A stretch of DNA of 64,000 nucleotides from Pyronema omphalodes (GCA_024516155.1 JAJJXM010000020.1:1-64000), one strand, 5' to 3'. Positions 25,022-36,850 are shown, counted from the stretch's first letter. Numbers and translations are program-made. The notes: generated from the letters alone by a model not told the origin.

Positions 25022-26803
25022 ATGTCCGGGCTCACCAACTACATCGCCTACGAGTCATCAGTAGGAACCACTCGCATAGGACATCTCGACCTTTCCACCT
25101 CCCAGATCACTCCTCTCAGCTTCAAGTCCGGCGCATACCTCACCTCCATCTACCAAGTCATTGAAATCGGCAGCAACAACATCATTGCCTCTCCCCACAC
25201 CGAGCCAATTCCTCTTTCCAGCGTAAAGCTCTTGCCTCCTCTCGCCGAGCGTGATGTTCTCTGTGTAGGCAAGAACTACGCCGAACATGCCAGAGAATTC
25301 AACCAATCCGGCTTCGATTCCTCCGACAAAGTCGACGTCCCCTCGCACCCCGTCATCTTCACCAAGCGCGCCACATCCATCATCCCCAGTGGCCATGAAA
25401 TCTACCCCCACAGCAGCTTCACCCAATCCATCGACTATGAAGGAGAAATTGGTGTAATTATTGGAAAGGCTGGATTCCAGATCCCCGAGGATAAGGCAGT
25501 GGAATATATCTGGGGATACACCATCATCAATGACATGACAGCTCGTGAGCGTCAACGGGATCATAAGCAATTCTACATCGGCAAATCACCCGATAGTTTT
25601 TGCCCGATGGGGCCCATCGCCGTCCCTGCGTCCGCCTTACCCGCTACTCTCGAAATCCAAACCACTGTAAACGGGGAGCTTCGTCAAAAGGGAGACTCCT
25701 CTCAATTAATCTTCAGTATTCCAAAACTCATCGCCACCCTCTCTGCCGGACAGACTCTACAACCCGGTGATGTTCTAGCCACCGGAACCCCCGCCGGTGT
25801 CGGTATCGGCCGCAACCCCCCGCTCTTCCTTCACCCCGGTGACAAAATCGATGTCTCCATCACCGGCCTCGGAACTTTATCCAACCAGCTTTCCGCCGGC
25901 AACTCGGCCAACATCACCGCATCCCGCGCCCCCAAGTCTGTTATCCCCATCAGCAACGCCGACCGTACCGGCCACGGATTCGCTGGTCTAACCACCCTAC
26001 CATCCGGCAAGAAACTATTTATCCGTCAAACCCCCGCATCCGGAGAAAACAAAGGAGTCCTAATTTTCCTCCACGGTCTCGGAGGAACCCACGATTTCTA
26101 CACTCCCTTGATCCATTCCCTATCCCTGAGCAGCAACTACGAAACCATCCTCTTCGATCTAGAAGGCCATGGACTCTCCCCGACCTCTGCATCCAGCGTT
26201 GTAAGCATCGAGTCCTACGCCTCTGATGTCGGTGAAATTCTCTCCCTCTTCGGGGTGCATAAAGCAACCATCATCGCGCATTCTATGGGGACTGTAGTTG
26301 CCCAGGTGTTCGCTTTAGCCAATCCGCAGATTGTGGAGCGACTTGTTCTGCTGGGACCACCGCCTAGTCCGTTACCCGCTGGTGCAGTTGCGGGATCCCA
26401 TGCTCGTGCTGCGTTGGTGAGAGAGAAGGGTATGATTGCTGTTGCGGATGCGGTTGTGGCGGGTGGTACTTCGGTAAAGACGCAGAAGGAGAGGCCGTTG
26501 GGAGTGGCGGCGACGAGAATGTCGTTGTTGGCTCAGAATGCTGAGGGGTATGCGAAGGGGTGTGTTGCGCTTGCTGGGGCGGGTGAAGAGGGCGTTGGAA
26601 GGATTGGGTTGGCTGGATTTGGGGGGGAGATATTGGTTGTCACGGGTGATGAGGATAAGGTTAGTCCGCCGGCGCTGGTGAAGAAGATGGAGGGTGAGTG
26701 TGGGGGTAGGTTAAAGGCTGTGGTTTTGGAGGGGGTGGGACATTGGCACTTGTTTGAGGATGTGGAGGGGGTTAGTAAGGCGGTTGGAGAGTTTTTGTTG
26801 TAA
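25022..26803 (+). CDS. Fusion: fumarylacetoacetate-hydrolase-like domain plus alpha/beta hydrolase
   Basis: An intronless frame of 593 aa starts at MSGLTNYIAY. An in-frame Met at 24896 would add 42 residues that are Lys/Arg-bearing with one acidic residue and could act as a mitochondrial presequence. Domain 1 (residues ~75-290) is FAH-like: LCVGKNYAEHAREF, metal-binding acidic residues in DYEGEIGVIIGK and INDMTARERQ, then GDVLATGTPAGVG. Domain 2 (~345-593) is an alpha/beta hydrolase: LHGLGG oxyanion region, nucleophile elbow AHSMGT, a likely Asp in TGDEDK and the catalytic His in GVGHWHLFED. FAH-like enzymes cleave C-C bonds or decarboxylate in aromatic catabolism, while alpha/beta hydrolases open lactones or esters. 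Having both in one chain suggests successive steps. The substrate is unknown. Confidence 0.9.
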   Translation: MSGLTNYIAYESSVGTTRIGHLDLSTSQITPLSFKSGAYLTSIYQVIEIGSNNIIASPHTEPIPLSSVKLLPPLAERDVLCVGKNYAEHAREFNQSGFDSSDKVDVPSHPVIFTKRATSIIPSGHEIYPHSSFTQSIDYEGEIGVIIGKAGFQIPEDKAVEYIWGYTIINDMTARERQRDHKQFYIGKSPDSFCPMGPIAVPASALPATLEIQTTVNGELRQKGDSSQLIFSIPKLIATLSAGQTLQPGDVLATGTPAGVGIGRNPPLFLHPGDKIDVSITGLGTLSNQLSAGNSANITASRAPKSVIPISNADRTGHGFAGLTTLPSGKKLFIRQTPASGENKGVLIFLHGLGGTHDFYTPLIHSLSLSSNYETILFDLEGHGLSPTSASSVVSIESYASDVGEILSLFGVHKATIIAHSMGTVVAQVFALANPQIVERLVLLGPPPSPLPAGAVAGSHARAALVREKGMIAVADAVVAGGTSVKTQKERPLGVAATRMSLLAQNAEGYAKGCVALAGAGEEGVGRIGLAGFGGEILVVTGDEDKVSPPALVKKMEGECGGRLKAVVLEGVGHWHLFEDVEGVSKAVGEFLL

Positions 26804-28460
26804 ATAACGGATGTTTCAAGGAAATAGTTTCTCGCTTTTTAGTATGATGGTTCATGGATTTGATAGAAGACGAATTTCTTTGTGTTGATTATCTGGTTAT
26901 CCTTTGATTATCCGCGTAACGCGCTCATCACACATCACTCGGTGCGTACTATCTAGCCAAACACCGAATATTTCACATTCCACCAAAACGCAACGCAACA
27001 CAACACAACCCCGGCTAAGCTAAGGAACCGGCGCCCGGGATGCATAAAATTATGAATCCACCGCGACTTTAACCCAGCAGCCGTCAATATACTAGATCAA
27101 TAAACCTATTCTTCATGGATAGTAAATCGGAAATTATGAGATTTTGACTACTGCGAGGATTCATGGAAGGGTCCGAAGGCTAGAAGGCTTAGAAGGCTTA
27201 GAAGGCTTAGAAGCCATGTTGAAATTTAGATAGTGATGTGGTTAAGCTAAATCTGGTTTATGTAACTTGTAGGCAATACTTCGCACTGCTATGAACTGCT
27301 ATGAACTGCTATGAACTGCTACGTGTGGGTGAATCACTACTAGCGGGTGAATCGTGAGGATTATGGGGGGTTTACTACTTACAAGATCTTTACTCCAGAT
27401 ACTTCTGAGGTCGTAGGTCCCTAAAGCAGCATTGCATGCTATCGGTATACTGCTGATATTGTTATAATGAACTACCAGGCAGCAGGTAAAGGGATTCGGG
27501 GTACTTGGATACGCTTCCGGGTAGCAGATAGCAGGTACCAGGTAGCGGTTCTTTAGAGGAATTACGCTTAGGTTTTAAATTTCCTGATACTGCTGAGATG
27601 GAGACTGGAGACTGGAGACTGGAGTATATAGACTGTAGATCGTAGATCGTAGACCATAGCAGACGTAGAACCACAGCAGACGTGGACCATAGGACCGTAG
27701 CAGACGTAGGTCCGTAGCAGACGTAGAACCCTAGCAGACTATCAGACCATCAGACCATCAGACCATCAGACCATCAGACCATCAGACCATCAGACCATCA
27801 GACCATCAGACTATCAGACGTTACAGCCTTAACCGCAACCGCAACCGCAAAACCACAAAACCACAAAACCACAAAACCACATCAAAAGCTTAAAATTTCA
27901 ATCAACATTTCCCTTATCTTCATTCTATCCCCCCATCTTTTCCTCTCTCTAAACTCATCCCCCATGATTCCTATGATTCCGTAGCGAGACAGTATTCACG
28001 CATCACGACGAATCACGAATCACGAATCACGAATCACGAATCACGAATCACGAAATCCACGAATCACGAATCACGAATCACGAATCACGAATCACGAATC
28101 ACGAATCACGAATCACCAGAACTACGAAATCCACTCAATCCACGAAATCCACGAAATCCACAAGAAATCAGCGATATCACCAGAATCACCAGAATCACCA
28201 GAATCACCAGAATCACCAGAATCACCAGAATCACCAGAACTACGAAATCCACCACGAAATCCACGAATCACCAGAATCACGAATCACGAATCACGAAATC
28301 CACGATAAATCAGCCATATCAGCCATATCAGCCATATCAGCGATATCAGTGATATCATAAACCAACTCCTAGCAGTCGAATGGAAATCTAACTTATCGGT
28401 TACTTGTGTAGTTACTCGTGCAGTTAGATTCCTGGTTTAATTTTCTTTTTTTTTGTTTTT
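26804..28460. repeat. Tandem-repeat archipelago, first block
   Basis: Successive unrelated short arrays occur: AAGGCTTAG (about 27179-27207), CTATGAACTG (27289-27318), GGAGACT (27598-27624), GTAGATC and AGCAGACGTAG phrases (27630-27735), ATCAGACC (about 27740-27818, roughly ten units), ACCGCA/AAACCAC (27829-27880), GAATCAC (about 28008-28118), CACCAGAAT (28175-28240), and ATATCAGC (28312-28345). Between them the DNA has no gene-like frame. The unit word changes stepwise, as if one slippage product seeded the next. Confidence 0.85.
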
Positions 28461-28572
28461 TTTTGTTTTGATTTTGTTTTGTTTTTGTTTTGTTTTTGCA
28501 CTTCTGGTGTAGATTTTTGGTTTTGCGGTTGTTTGGAGAAGTGGGGGATGGTATGAGTTGTGAGGTGGTATT

Positions 28573-28720
28573 GTATTTATTTATTTATTTATTTATTTTA
28601 ATCATACGTCCGATCGAGGCCTTTAAGGCCTATGCGGGTAAAGCAACTTGTACAACCATTTTTCCTGTCCTCGAGACCGAAGTCTCCTAATGAGGCGCCC
28701 TAAACTCCTATCTTACAAAA
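28573..28720 (+). repeat. ATTT array followed by a hairpin motif shared with 5789
   Basis: An (ATTT)n tract (about 28573-28598) precedes AGGCCTTTAAGGCCT and, at 28673-28686, GAGAC-CGAA-GTCTC followed by CTAATGAGGCGCCCTAA. The counterpart at 5789-5818 reads GAGGC-TTGA-GCCTC then CTAATGCGGCACCCTAA. Both arms differ between the sites yet remain paired. It is probably the end of a dispersed element. Confidence 0.6.
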
Positions 28721-29700
28721 TTTAACCAAAAAAAAAAAACCAAAAGACCAATCTCGTAAGGAAAAAAATAGAGAAAGAAAAGGAAACAAACGTCTCTCAA
28801 AAGCCGACTCGTCCATGCGTTCCATCCCTCGTGTGAAGAGCAACAAAGGAAAAAAAAAGTAATACAGAAAAACACAAAAAGAGGAAAACACTTTAGTATT
28901 CCCATCTCTTGCGCTGCTATTCGTACCGTCTGCCAATCTGTGTTGCAGCCAAATATTCCAAGTCGCTTTCGTGAGTCGATCATCCCTAAATATATCCACC
29001 ACCTTTAACCGTCCTCTTGCCCTCCTCGGTTTTCCAGTGATTTTTTCCACCTCTTTCCGGAGTGTTCCAAATTCCATTGTGAGGTGGTTGCTTGGTTGGT
29101 TGGTTGGTTGGTGATATCCGGTGATCGGTCGTGAGGGTTAGTTACGGATGAGTTGGCTTGGTATGTGGTATGTGATTATAAACGATTATTGGAGATAATC
29201 GGAACAGGAACAGGAATAAGAACAGGAACAGGAATAGGGAACAGGAATAGGAATAAGAACAGGAATAGGAATAGGACCAGGGACAGGGACAGGAACAGTT
29301 AATAAACAGTTATCTCTAAAAGTTCCACCGAAACAAGGTACATATCATAAGCAGATATACTCTATATTTTCAGCTTGTTTATTTATTCCTATGTATCTTA
29401 CCATGGCTAGTCGAGTGAGGGCGACATGAGAAGCGGTGTATGATCCTCGGTCGTTACAATTTACAGTATTCCCGGTATCTATGTAGGAATACTATTCCAA
29501 CTACCGACTTCTATCTTCTATCTTCTACCTTCTCCCTTCTCCCTGCCACCTTTTTCGCTCCTGTGGTGTATTTCTGTATTTTCTTTATATATCCCGCTCT
29601 ACCCTTCGACTCCATCCCGAAGGCGCCTAAAGATCACCAGTAGATCACCACCCGAACTCCTCGGGTAAACTCAGTCAAGCCGATTGATTGATTGACGGAA
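28721..29700. other. Gene-free DNA with GGAACAGGAATA repeats
   Basis: A/T-rich and purine-rich DNA. Frames at 28700-29077 on the minus strand overlap each other in two phases and show no domain. A TTGG array lies near 29088-29113, and an AACAGGAATAGG-type minisatellite at about 29206-29298. Confidence 0.5.
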
Positions 29701-29739
29701 TCTCGGGTTTCAACCCAACACATCTGCAATACTGCAGCG

Positions 29740-29812
29740 GGTATATGAACCCCCCCCCCCCCCCCCCCATCGCTTACCGAGGAGCGGGGGGGGGGGGGGG
29801 GGTCCATATATC
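29740..29812. repeat. Inverted homopolymer pair: C19 and G17 with matching flanks
   Basis: C occupies 29750-29768 and G occupies 29786-29802, with a 17-nt spacer. The flanks also pair: GGGTATATGAA on the left against TCCATATATCC on the right. The whole forms one long hairpin, and each strand holds a tract capable of G-quadruplex or i-motif structure. Confidence 0.85.
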
Positions 29813-29919
29813 CGATATATAAAAGTTCTTGATAAACGATGCTTTGTTTTATTTATTTGTGCGACATTAATATATTCCAGTTTCCTGGATAAGATCTCGA
29901 TGATGATCGGATGATTTAA

Positions 29920-30480
29920 GGGCTCAAGGGCTGAGGGCTGAGGACTTGAGGGCTTGAGGAATCACATTGGGAGCCGAGCCTGCGTCGCATGTCGCATCGT
30001 CTCAACATTCTGCAACTGCAACCTCTGCAACCTCTGCGGCTCTGCGACGTAACACAACACAACACAACACAACACAACACAATCCGGGACCGAGGTTAGG
30101 TTATGTTAGGTTACATAGACAGCGGAGACCGGGGTTAGGTTATGTTAGGTTACATAGACAGCGGAGACCGGGGTTTAACGACGGGGGAGGGGGGAGGGGG
30201 GGATATCCCATACATACATAGCCGAGTAACGACGATTTTTTGCGTATGGTGGCAGGCATATAACCGAGTTGAGCTGTTTATGCTGCTGGATTTGTTTCTT
30301 GATACTTAGAGATGATTTTGGATATTTACAGGTGGGTAGAGTGAAATGAAGAGGAGGTGGTGGGAAACATAAGCTGCTGCTACTGCTGCTGCTGGGAGGG
30401 AGCTTGTTAAGGCGTTATGGTGTTAAGGTGTTAAGGTGGTAAGGTGGTAAGGTGTTAAGGCTGTAGCTTCTGTGCCGATA
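29920..30480. repeat. Tandem-repeat cluster including a 39-bp unit
   Basis: Contents in order: GGGCTTGAGG-type units (29921-29960), ACACA/ACACAAC units (30049-30082), and a ~39-bp unit starting GGTTAGGTTATGTTAGG and ending CAGCGGAGACC, present twice at about 30093-30131 and 30134-30171 with partial ends. Near 30415-30462 there is a TTAAGGTG array. Confidence 0.75.
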
Positions 30481-31553
30481 ACTCCGTAGAGCTCAAGCTC
30501 AGCTCAGCTTGCTACTTACACATACGAAGAGCGGATCATGTCATTGTCATGCATTTTTTAAGAGTTAGAGAGTTTTTTTTTGGTTTTGGGAGCCACGAGG
30601 GAGGTTTTTTCTGGAAAATATTGTACATCGTGACTGATGACCGACGACGGACGGCGCGAGGTATTCCGTGACACTCGGACCTGTATCGCGTGTAGATGCT
30701 TTTATTGACTGTTTTGGGTGAGGGGCGACTGAGAGATAAACCCGGCTGAGTTTGCTGTGATTATGTGATGGGATAACTTGATATTCTCATTCTTTCTTTG
30801 ATTTCAAGTCAAGTTCTTGTTCTCGTCTGTTCACACTCTTTATTTCCAGATTGATTTTCTTTATAATAATTCCTTTTGCTCCTCTTTCCAGCGTATTTCC
30901 TTGGTTCCTTGTTGCTGGTTGCCTCCCTTTCAAGTAGCTGTAAATGCAAATGTGGGGACTTGTTGACTTTTCTGCGGGGAAGCATCGGCTGCGCTTCTCA
31001 ACGGCAACGCCCGCCGGAGAAATTAGTTGAGCGGGGCGATGAATTGGTTGATGATCCAAGAGAGCTCTCTTTCTTTTTCTTCAACTTTTGATTTGTTTTT
31101 CTTTTTAATCTTCGAAAGAATTGATACATCTGTCTATTGTGTTTATCTTTCTTTATTACTATCATCACCATCATCATCATCATCATCTTCGCCTTCGCCT
31201 TTGTCTTCGCCTCACGCCCAGCAACCCAGCAAAAATAAGCAGGATTTAGCGAGACTTGGCAACAAATCCACTGCCACCAAAAAATCAACGAAGGCAACCA
31301 ACCGTCCGAGGAATTAGTCAGACCTACGTTTTTGTGCCTCGCATTCATTTTCAAGCTCGGGGCGGTCACATCATCGACGACGACTGCGACTGCGACGACG
31401 ACGACGACGACGACGACGTGCGACACAACTTTTTTTTTTTTTTTCTTTTTTGCCTTCCTGGGAAATCACACCGCGGCGATTTCTAAAATCCAATCCTCAC
31501 CAACTTTCCTCCTTCCTCTCTCCGCACGAACACGCATCATACAACAACAAAAA
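30481..31553. other. Upstream region of the NMN adenylyltransferase gene
   Basis: Pyrimidine-rich DNA with a CATCAT microsatellite (about 31161-31190), a GAC array (about 31377-31420) and a T12 run at 31430-31443 interrupted by single C bases. Overlapping frames here are translations of these repeats. No separate gene is supported. Confidence 0.5.
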
Positions 31554-32766
31554 ATGACCTCCGCAACAGCACCAACGACTCCAACGGGTCAATCCCCAGA
31601 TACCTACACCTTCCCCTCACACCGTTTAACCCGCACGCTATCGAATCCCAATAAAACCCCGCTTGTCCTAGTCGCCTGCGGTTCCTTCAGTCCTATCACT
31701 CATATGCATCTGAGAATGTTTGAAATGGCTGTAGACCATGTTAGACAGAATATGTCGGAGGAATATGAGGTTGTGGGAGGTTATCTGAGTCCCGTATCGG
31801 ATCGGTATAATAAGGCGGGATTGGCGAGTGCTACACACAGGTGCGGCTTTTTCTTCTTTCTTTCTTGTGGGGTGGGGTATCGCGATGTTGCGGGCTGTGA
31901 TGCTGCGGGATCGCCGCGCGGTGAGGCTGGCGACGTCTGCGCTTTCTGCAGTCCAGCGAAGCCCGCCAAAGGCCAGCGAAGCCCGCAGTCCAGCAAAGCC
32001 CGCAGCCCGCAGCTCCCTCCCGCCAAACTTCAAGTTCCCCCCAGCTAACATCCCCAGAATCCGTATGTGTGAACTAGCCTGCGACCAAACCAGCGACTGG
32101 ATAATGGTAGATCCCTGGGAGGCGATTCAACCAGAATACCAGCCCACAGCGGTAGTGCTAGACCATGTGGCCACCGAGGTGAATGAAGTATTAGGCGGCA
32201 TTGCACCATATGAAGGCGCGCCTAGGAGTGAATATAAACGCGCTCATATCTCTTTACTCAGTGGGTCGGATTTGTTGCAGACTATGTCGGTGAGTTTTTA
32301 CCATAAGCTGCGATTGTGCCTTCAAGCTACATCTGGCTATAATCCCGCTTCATGATCCAGCTAACATAACCACCAGCAACCCGGCGTCTGGTCCCTCCCA
32401 GATTTAGACCACATCCTAAGCGGCTATGGAATCTTTGTAGTCGAGCGCTCAGGATCTGCAGTACACAACACCCTCGCCCCTCTAAAGGAATGGGGCAACA
32501 ACCTCGGCAAAGACTGGATTGAGAATATCCATGTTATCCGACAACTAATTGCAAACGATATTTCCAGTACGAAGATTAGACAGTTTTTGAGACAGGGAAT
32601 GAGTGTGCATTATTTATTGCCCGCTTGTGTTATTGAATATTTAAGGGAACATAGACTTTATAGAGATGTCGAGGAGGGGAGAGAGGTTAGGAGTAATTCT
32701 ATGCCACCTACTTGTAGGGGTGAAAAGGGGAAGGCGAAGGAGGAGGGGGAGAGAGCGGCGAGCTAG
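31554..32766 (+). CDS. Nicotinamide/nicotinate mononucleotide adenylyltransferase (NAD+ biosynthesis)
   Basis: Three exons (31554-31840, 32058-32289, 32377-32766) give 302 aa. The nucleotidyltransferase motif GxFxPxxxxH appears as CGSFSPITHMHLRMFE near residue 44. YLSPVSDRYNKAGLASATHR follows, then LLSGSDLLQTM and, near the end, the ISSTKIRQFLRQGMSVHYLLP motif that binds ATP phosphates. The C-terminal ~35 residues are a charged Lys/Glu/Gly tail. The enzyme joins NMN or NaMN with ATP to make NAD+ or its deamido form, and is an essential housekeeping activity. Intron 1 is 217 nt, much longer than others here, and carries a GCGAAGCCCGC-type repeat. The gene is the only confident one inside the 27-39 kb repeat region. 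The start was chosen at the ATG after the ACAACAACAAAAA leader, giving the usual family length. Confidence 0.93.
31950..32015 (+). repeat. GC-rich tandem units within intron 1 of the NMNAT gene
   Basis: Three related units of the form CCAGCRAAGCCCGC lie at about 31953-32005, followed by AGCCCGCAG. They account for part of the unusual intron length and are far more GC-rich than the adjacent exons. Confidence 0.7.
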
Positions 32767-32819
32767 TTGCGATGGAATGACGTGGTGGGGGGAAGGAACG
32801 ACGTGGTGGATGGTGGGGG

Positions 32820-33760
32820 AAAGGATGATATGATATGATATGATATGATGATGGGATAGGATGAAAGCAGGGGATTTGGTCCGCGTGATGTGGCTATTAC
32901 TATCGACCTTGCGACGCTCAATATCCGCAAGAAAACGCTATCATCTGCACCTTAGGGAACCTCTGGGGATCTTAGGAAATCTTACGAAATCTTAGAGTCC
33001 CAAGGACAGCTTTAGGCAACCCTAGCAACTCTAGCAACTTCGGGAACCCCTTAGGAAACCCTTAGGAAAATCTAGGAATCTAAGAAATCTAGGAATCTTA
33101 GACCTCAAGGAACCTGTGTAACCCGGGTAACCTGGGTAACTTGGGTAACCTATGGATCTGGAATATCTCCTTCTTTCTTTTTTCTTTTTCTTTTTCTTTT
33201 TGTTTATCGCGTTTTTTTTGTTGTTGATCTGTTTATCTGTTGATTTGTTGATTTGTTGATTTGTTGATTTGTTGATTTGTTTATGGGCAGGCGTCTTTCT
33301 TATCTTACTTTTGTATATCCCCTGTTTTCTTTTTGTCTTTGTCTTTGTGTTTGTCTTTGTGTTTGTCTTTGTCTTTGTGTTTGTCTTTGTGGTTGATTTT
33401 GATTTTGTAGTTGATGTGTTGATGTGTTGATGTGTTGTGTTGTGTTCTTTTTTTTTTTCTTCTTGGATTTAAAGTTATGGACTTGTGGACTTGTGAATTG
33501 TGAATTATGGACTTGTGAATTGTGGACTTGTGGATTATGGACTTGTGAATTGTGGATTGTGAATGTTGAATTTTAAATCTGGAATGGGGAATTGATGATC
33601 AAAGTAAGAAGTAACAAGAAGTAAGAAGTAAGAAGTAGGAAGTAAAGAATATCATGCCTTTTTTTTCTTTTTTTATGTTTACTTCTTTTTATGTTTACTT
33701 CTTTTTATGTTTACTTCTTTTGATTTTTTATATTTGATTTTCTTCGTTTTTCTTTTGATT
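32820..33760. repeat. Tandem-repeat archipelago, second block
   Basis: Arrays in order: TGATA (about 32826-32848), TAGGAAATCTTA/CTAGCAACT phrases (32945-33110), GGGTAACCT (33121-33150), TTCTTTT (33170-33200), TTGATTTG (33236-33282), CTTTGTCTTTGTGTTTG (about 33330-33395), GATGTGTT (33412-33440), GACTTGTGAATTGTG (33480-33560), AGTAAGA (33600-33645), and TTTATGTTTACTTC (33670-33720). No gene. Confidence 0.8.
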
Positions 33761-33960
33761 TGTCTTTTATATATATACCATATATCATATACATGCTACA
33801 TGCTACACTCTACACTCTACAATCTACGTTATATATATACTACACCCCCGTTGTGATACTCGATGCTCGAAACTCGAAGTCAGTGGAGGATCTATATGAT
33901 GCTGTGGCTTATTGTCTTGAGTTCGGAGAGTTTGTTGAAAATTGATGAGATTGGGGGTTG

Positions 33961-34560
33961 TTGTATGGATTATGGATTATGGATTATGGATTTGCGTTGA
34001 GTTGAGTTGAGTTGAGTTGCGTTGAGTTGAGTTGAGTTGGTGATGGAAGGATGGAAGGATGGAAGGATGAAAGAATGGAAGGATGGAAGGATGGAAGGAT
34101 GGAAGGATGGAAGGATAAAAGGATGGAAGGATGGAAGGATGGAAGGATGGAAGGATGGAAGGATGGAAGGATGGAAGGATGGATGATGGAAGGATGAAAG
34201 GATGGATGCTGGATGCTGGATGCTGCATGGGGATGGGGATGAGGGGTTTTTTTGTTGTGATTGGGGTTGTGAGTAGGGTTGTTTTATGGGTACTGCTGGG
34301 TATTGATGGTTGTGGGTATTGCTGGTTGTGGGTATGGTTGTTGATGGTTAGAGTTGTGTATGGGTATGGGTATTGCTGGTTAGAGTTATGAGTATGGTTG
34401 GGTATGGTTGGGTATGGTTGGGTATGGTTGGGTATGGTTGGGTATGGTTGGGTATGGTTGTTGATGGTTTATCTGGGTATGGTTTATCTGGGTATTGCTG
34501 GGTATTGCTAGTTATGAGTATTTCTAGTTACTTCTAGTTATTTTTCGTTATAGTCATAGT
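33961..34560. repeat. Tandem repeats: GGATTAT, GAGTT, GGAAGGAT and GGGTATGGTT arrays
   Basis: GGATTAT (33966-33990) and TTGAG (33996-34039) precede a GATGGAAG array of about twenty units (34040-34200). Then come GATGCTG units (34203-34225) and a TTGGGTATGG array (about 34397-34460). Frames through the arrays (for example the [12 protein letters not shown] protein on the minus strand) are repeat translations. Confidence 0.85.
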
Positions 34561-34689
34561 AGCAGTAACAGTAACAGTAATAGGAAATATAATATAACTA
34601 ATGATATAAACCTATCTATCTCTCTCAGCTGGGGTTATCTTTATGGATGGAAGATGTAAGATATTCAGGAATATATCTAATCCATCCAT

Positions 34690-34920
34690 CCATCAGGAAT
34701 CTGGCATCTATCATCTGGCATCTGGCATCTGGAATCTGGAATCTGGAATCTGGAATCTGGAATCTGGCATCTGGCATCTGGAATCTGGAATCTGGAATCT
34801 GGCATCTGGCATCTGGAATCTGGAATCTGGAATCTGGCATCTGGCATCTGGCATCTGTCATCTGTCATCTGGCATCTATTATTCATCAACTATTCAACTA
34901 TTCAACTATTCAACCATCTT
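34690..34920. repeat. TCTGGAATCTGGCATCTGG array
   Basis: A 7-bp word, ATCTGGA or ATCTGGC, repeats from about 34698 to 34880, with A and C variants in a higher-order pattern. CAACTATT units follow at 34886-34915. All frames stay open because the array lacks stop codons in some phases, so they are not evidence of genes. Confidence 0.85.
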
Positions 34921-34944
34921 ACCTACCTACCTACCTAGTTTCTA

Positions 34945-35300
34945 CTTCACGGATCCAGAATCCTGGGTTTAGAATCCTGGGTTTAGAATCATGGGGTTAA
35001 AATCCTGGGTTCAGAATCCCAGGCTTGAATCCAGAATCCAGAGCTCCAGGCTACCAGGCTACCAGGCTGCCAGGTTGCCAGGTTGAGCGAGATATTTTCT
35101 TTTGCTTTGCTTTGCTTTTGCTTTTGCTTTGCTTTGCTTTTGTTTTTGATTTTGATTTTTCTTCGATTTGCTTTGTTTTTGCTTTTGCTTTTGCTTTTGC
35201 TTTTGCTTTTGCTTTTGCTTTTGATTTGATTTTGCTTTTGCTTCGATTTGTCTTTGGTTTATTAAGTAAGTAAGAAGCAGGAAGCATGAATCAGGAATTA
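34945..35300. repeat. CCTGGGTTTAGAAT, CCAGGCTA and TTTTGC arrays
   Basis: The phrase AGAATCCTGGGTTT repeats at about 34957-35015, CAGGCTAC at 35048-35085, and the array TTTGCTTTTGCT at about 35098-35250. Confidence 0.8.
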
Positions 35301-35315
35301 TGAATCGGGAATCAG

Positions 35316-35535
35316 GGAGCAGGAAGCAAGAAGCAAGAAGCAGGAAGCAAGAAGCAAGAAGCAAGAAGCAAGAAGCAAGAAGCAAGAAGCAAGAAGCAAG
35401 AAGCAAGAAGCAAGAAGCAAGAAGCAAGAAGCAAGAAGCAAGAAGCAAGAAGCAAGAAGCAAGAAGCAAGAAGCAAGAAGCAAGAAGCAAGAATCGGGAA
35501 GCAAGAAGCAAGAAGCAAGAAGCAAGAAGCAGGAT
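35316..35535. repeat. AAGCAAG heptanucleotide array
   Basis: About thirty units of AGAAGCA-type 7-mers run almost without interruption. Since seven is not a multiple of three, every frame cycles through the same 7-residue pattern, which explains the mirror ORFs on both strands. Confidence 0.9.
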
Positions 35536-35539
35536 TTAA

Positions 35540-36000
35540 CCTGGTTGACTGGATGACTGACTGACTGACTGGCTGACTGGCTGAATGATTGAATGAATGA
35601 CTGGTTGCCTGGTTGCCTGGCTACGTTGTTTTGCTTTGTCTTTGCTTTGACTTTGACTTTGCGTTTGTTTACTCGTTGTTTACTCGTTGTTTCAATCCTA
35701 TAATTCGATATCGTATGTGGATGATTCATGGTTTTGTATTTGTATTTGTATCTGTATTTGTATTTGTATGATTATCTGTATCTTGATCTTATTGTGTCTG
35801 TGTTTGTTAATTATGGTGCTGGATGGTGCTGGATGGTGTTGGATTGGATGGATGGGTTGGATTGGATGGATTGGATTGGATTGGATGGATTGGATGGATT
35901 GGATTGGATGGATTGGATGGATTGGATGGATTGGATTGGCAGTATTACCACTCGGGATATGATATGATATGATATGATATGATATGATATGATATGACAT
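35540..36000. repeat. TGACTGAC, TGTATTTG, GGATTGGATG and GATAT arrays
   Basis: GACTGACTG units (35548-35590), TTGCCTGG (35604-35622), TGTATTTG (35733-35775), GGATGGTGCT (35817-35845), a GGATTGGATGGATT array (about 35848-35938), and ATGATATG (35955-35998). Confidence 0.85.
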
Positions 36001-36002
36001 AT

Positions 36003-36112
36003 CTACCCAAACCCCCAAACCCCAAACCCCCAACCCCCAACCTTAAACCTTCAATCCCAAACCTCAAACCCCCAACCTTAAACCCCAAACCCCAAACCCC
36101 CAAATTCAAGTA
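36003..36112. repeat. C-rich AACCCC/AACCTTAAACC array
   Basis: Irregular runs of AAACCCC, AACCCCC and CCTTAAACC fill this stretch. It is telomere-like in strand bias (C-rich on one strand, G-rich on the other), but it is not the TTAGGG repeat usual in filamentous fungi. Confidence 0.75.
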
Positions 36113-36120
36113 ATGTATCT

Positions 36121-36850
36121 ATATCCACATCCACATCCACATCCACATCCACATCCACATCCACATCCACATCCACATCCACATCCACATCCACATCCAC
36201 ATCTATATCACCATACACATCCACATCCATATCCACATCCATATCCACATCCACATCCACATCCACATCCACATCCACATCCACATCCACATCCACATCC
36301 ACATCCACATCCATCCACATCCACATCCACATCCACATCCACATCCACATCCACATCCACATCCACATCCACATCCACATCCACATCCACATCCACATCC
36401 ACATCCACATCCACATCCACATCCACATCCACATCCACATCCACATCCACATCCACATCCACATCCACATCCACATCCACATCCACATCCACATCCACAT
36501 CCACATCCACATCCACATCCACATCCACATCCACATCCACATCCACATCCACATCCACATCCACATCCACATCCACATCCACATCCACATCCACATCCAC
36601 ATCCACATCCACATCCACATCCACATCCACATCCACTCCACATCCACATCCACATCCACATCCACATCCACATCCACATCCACATCCACATCCACATCCA
36701 CATCCACATCCACATCCACATCCACATCCACATCCACATCCACATCCACATCCACATCCACATCCACATCCACATCCACATCCACATCCACATCCACATC
36801 CACATCCATATCCACATCCATATCCATATCCACATCCACATCCATATCAC
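36121..36850. repeat. (CACATC)n hexanucleotide array, ~0.7 kb
   Basis: About 115 units of CACATC run with few breaks. The left 190 bp contain variants (TATATCACCATA near 36202, CATATC near 36230-36245). A near-perfect core runs from about 36316 to 36634, a single phase break (CCACTCCACAT) sits near 36635, and another pure run reaches about 36805. A mirrored variant end (CATATC, TATATCACCATA) lies at 36806-36855. A 6-bp unit keeps frames open in both directions (MWMW, DVDV, HPHP, STST), so the long ORFs are artefacts. Confidence 0.95.
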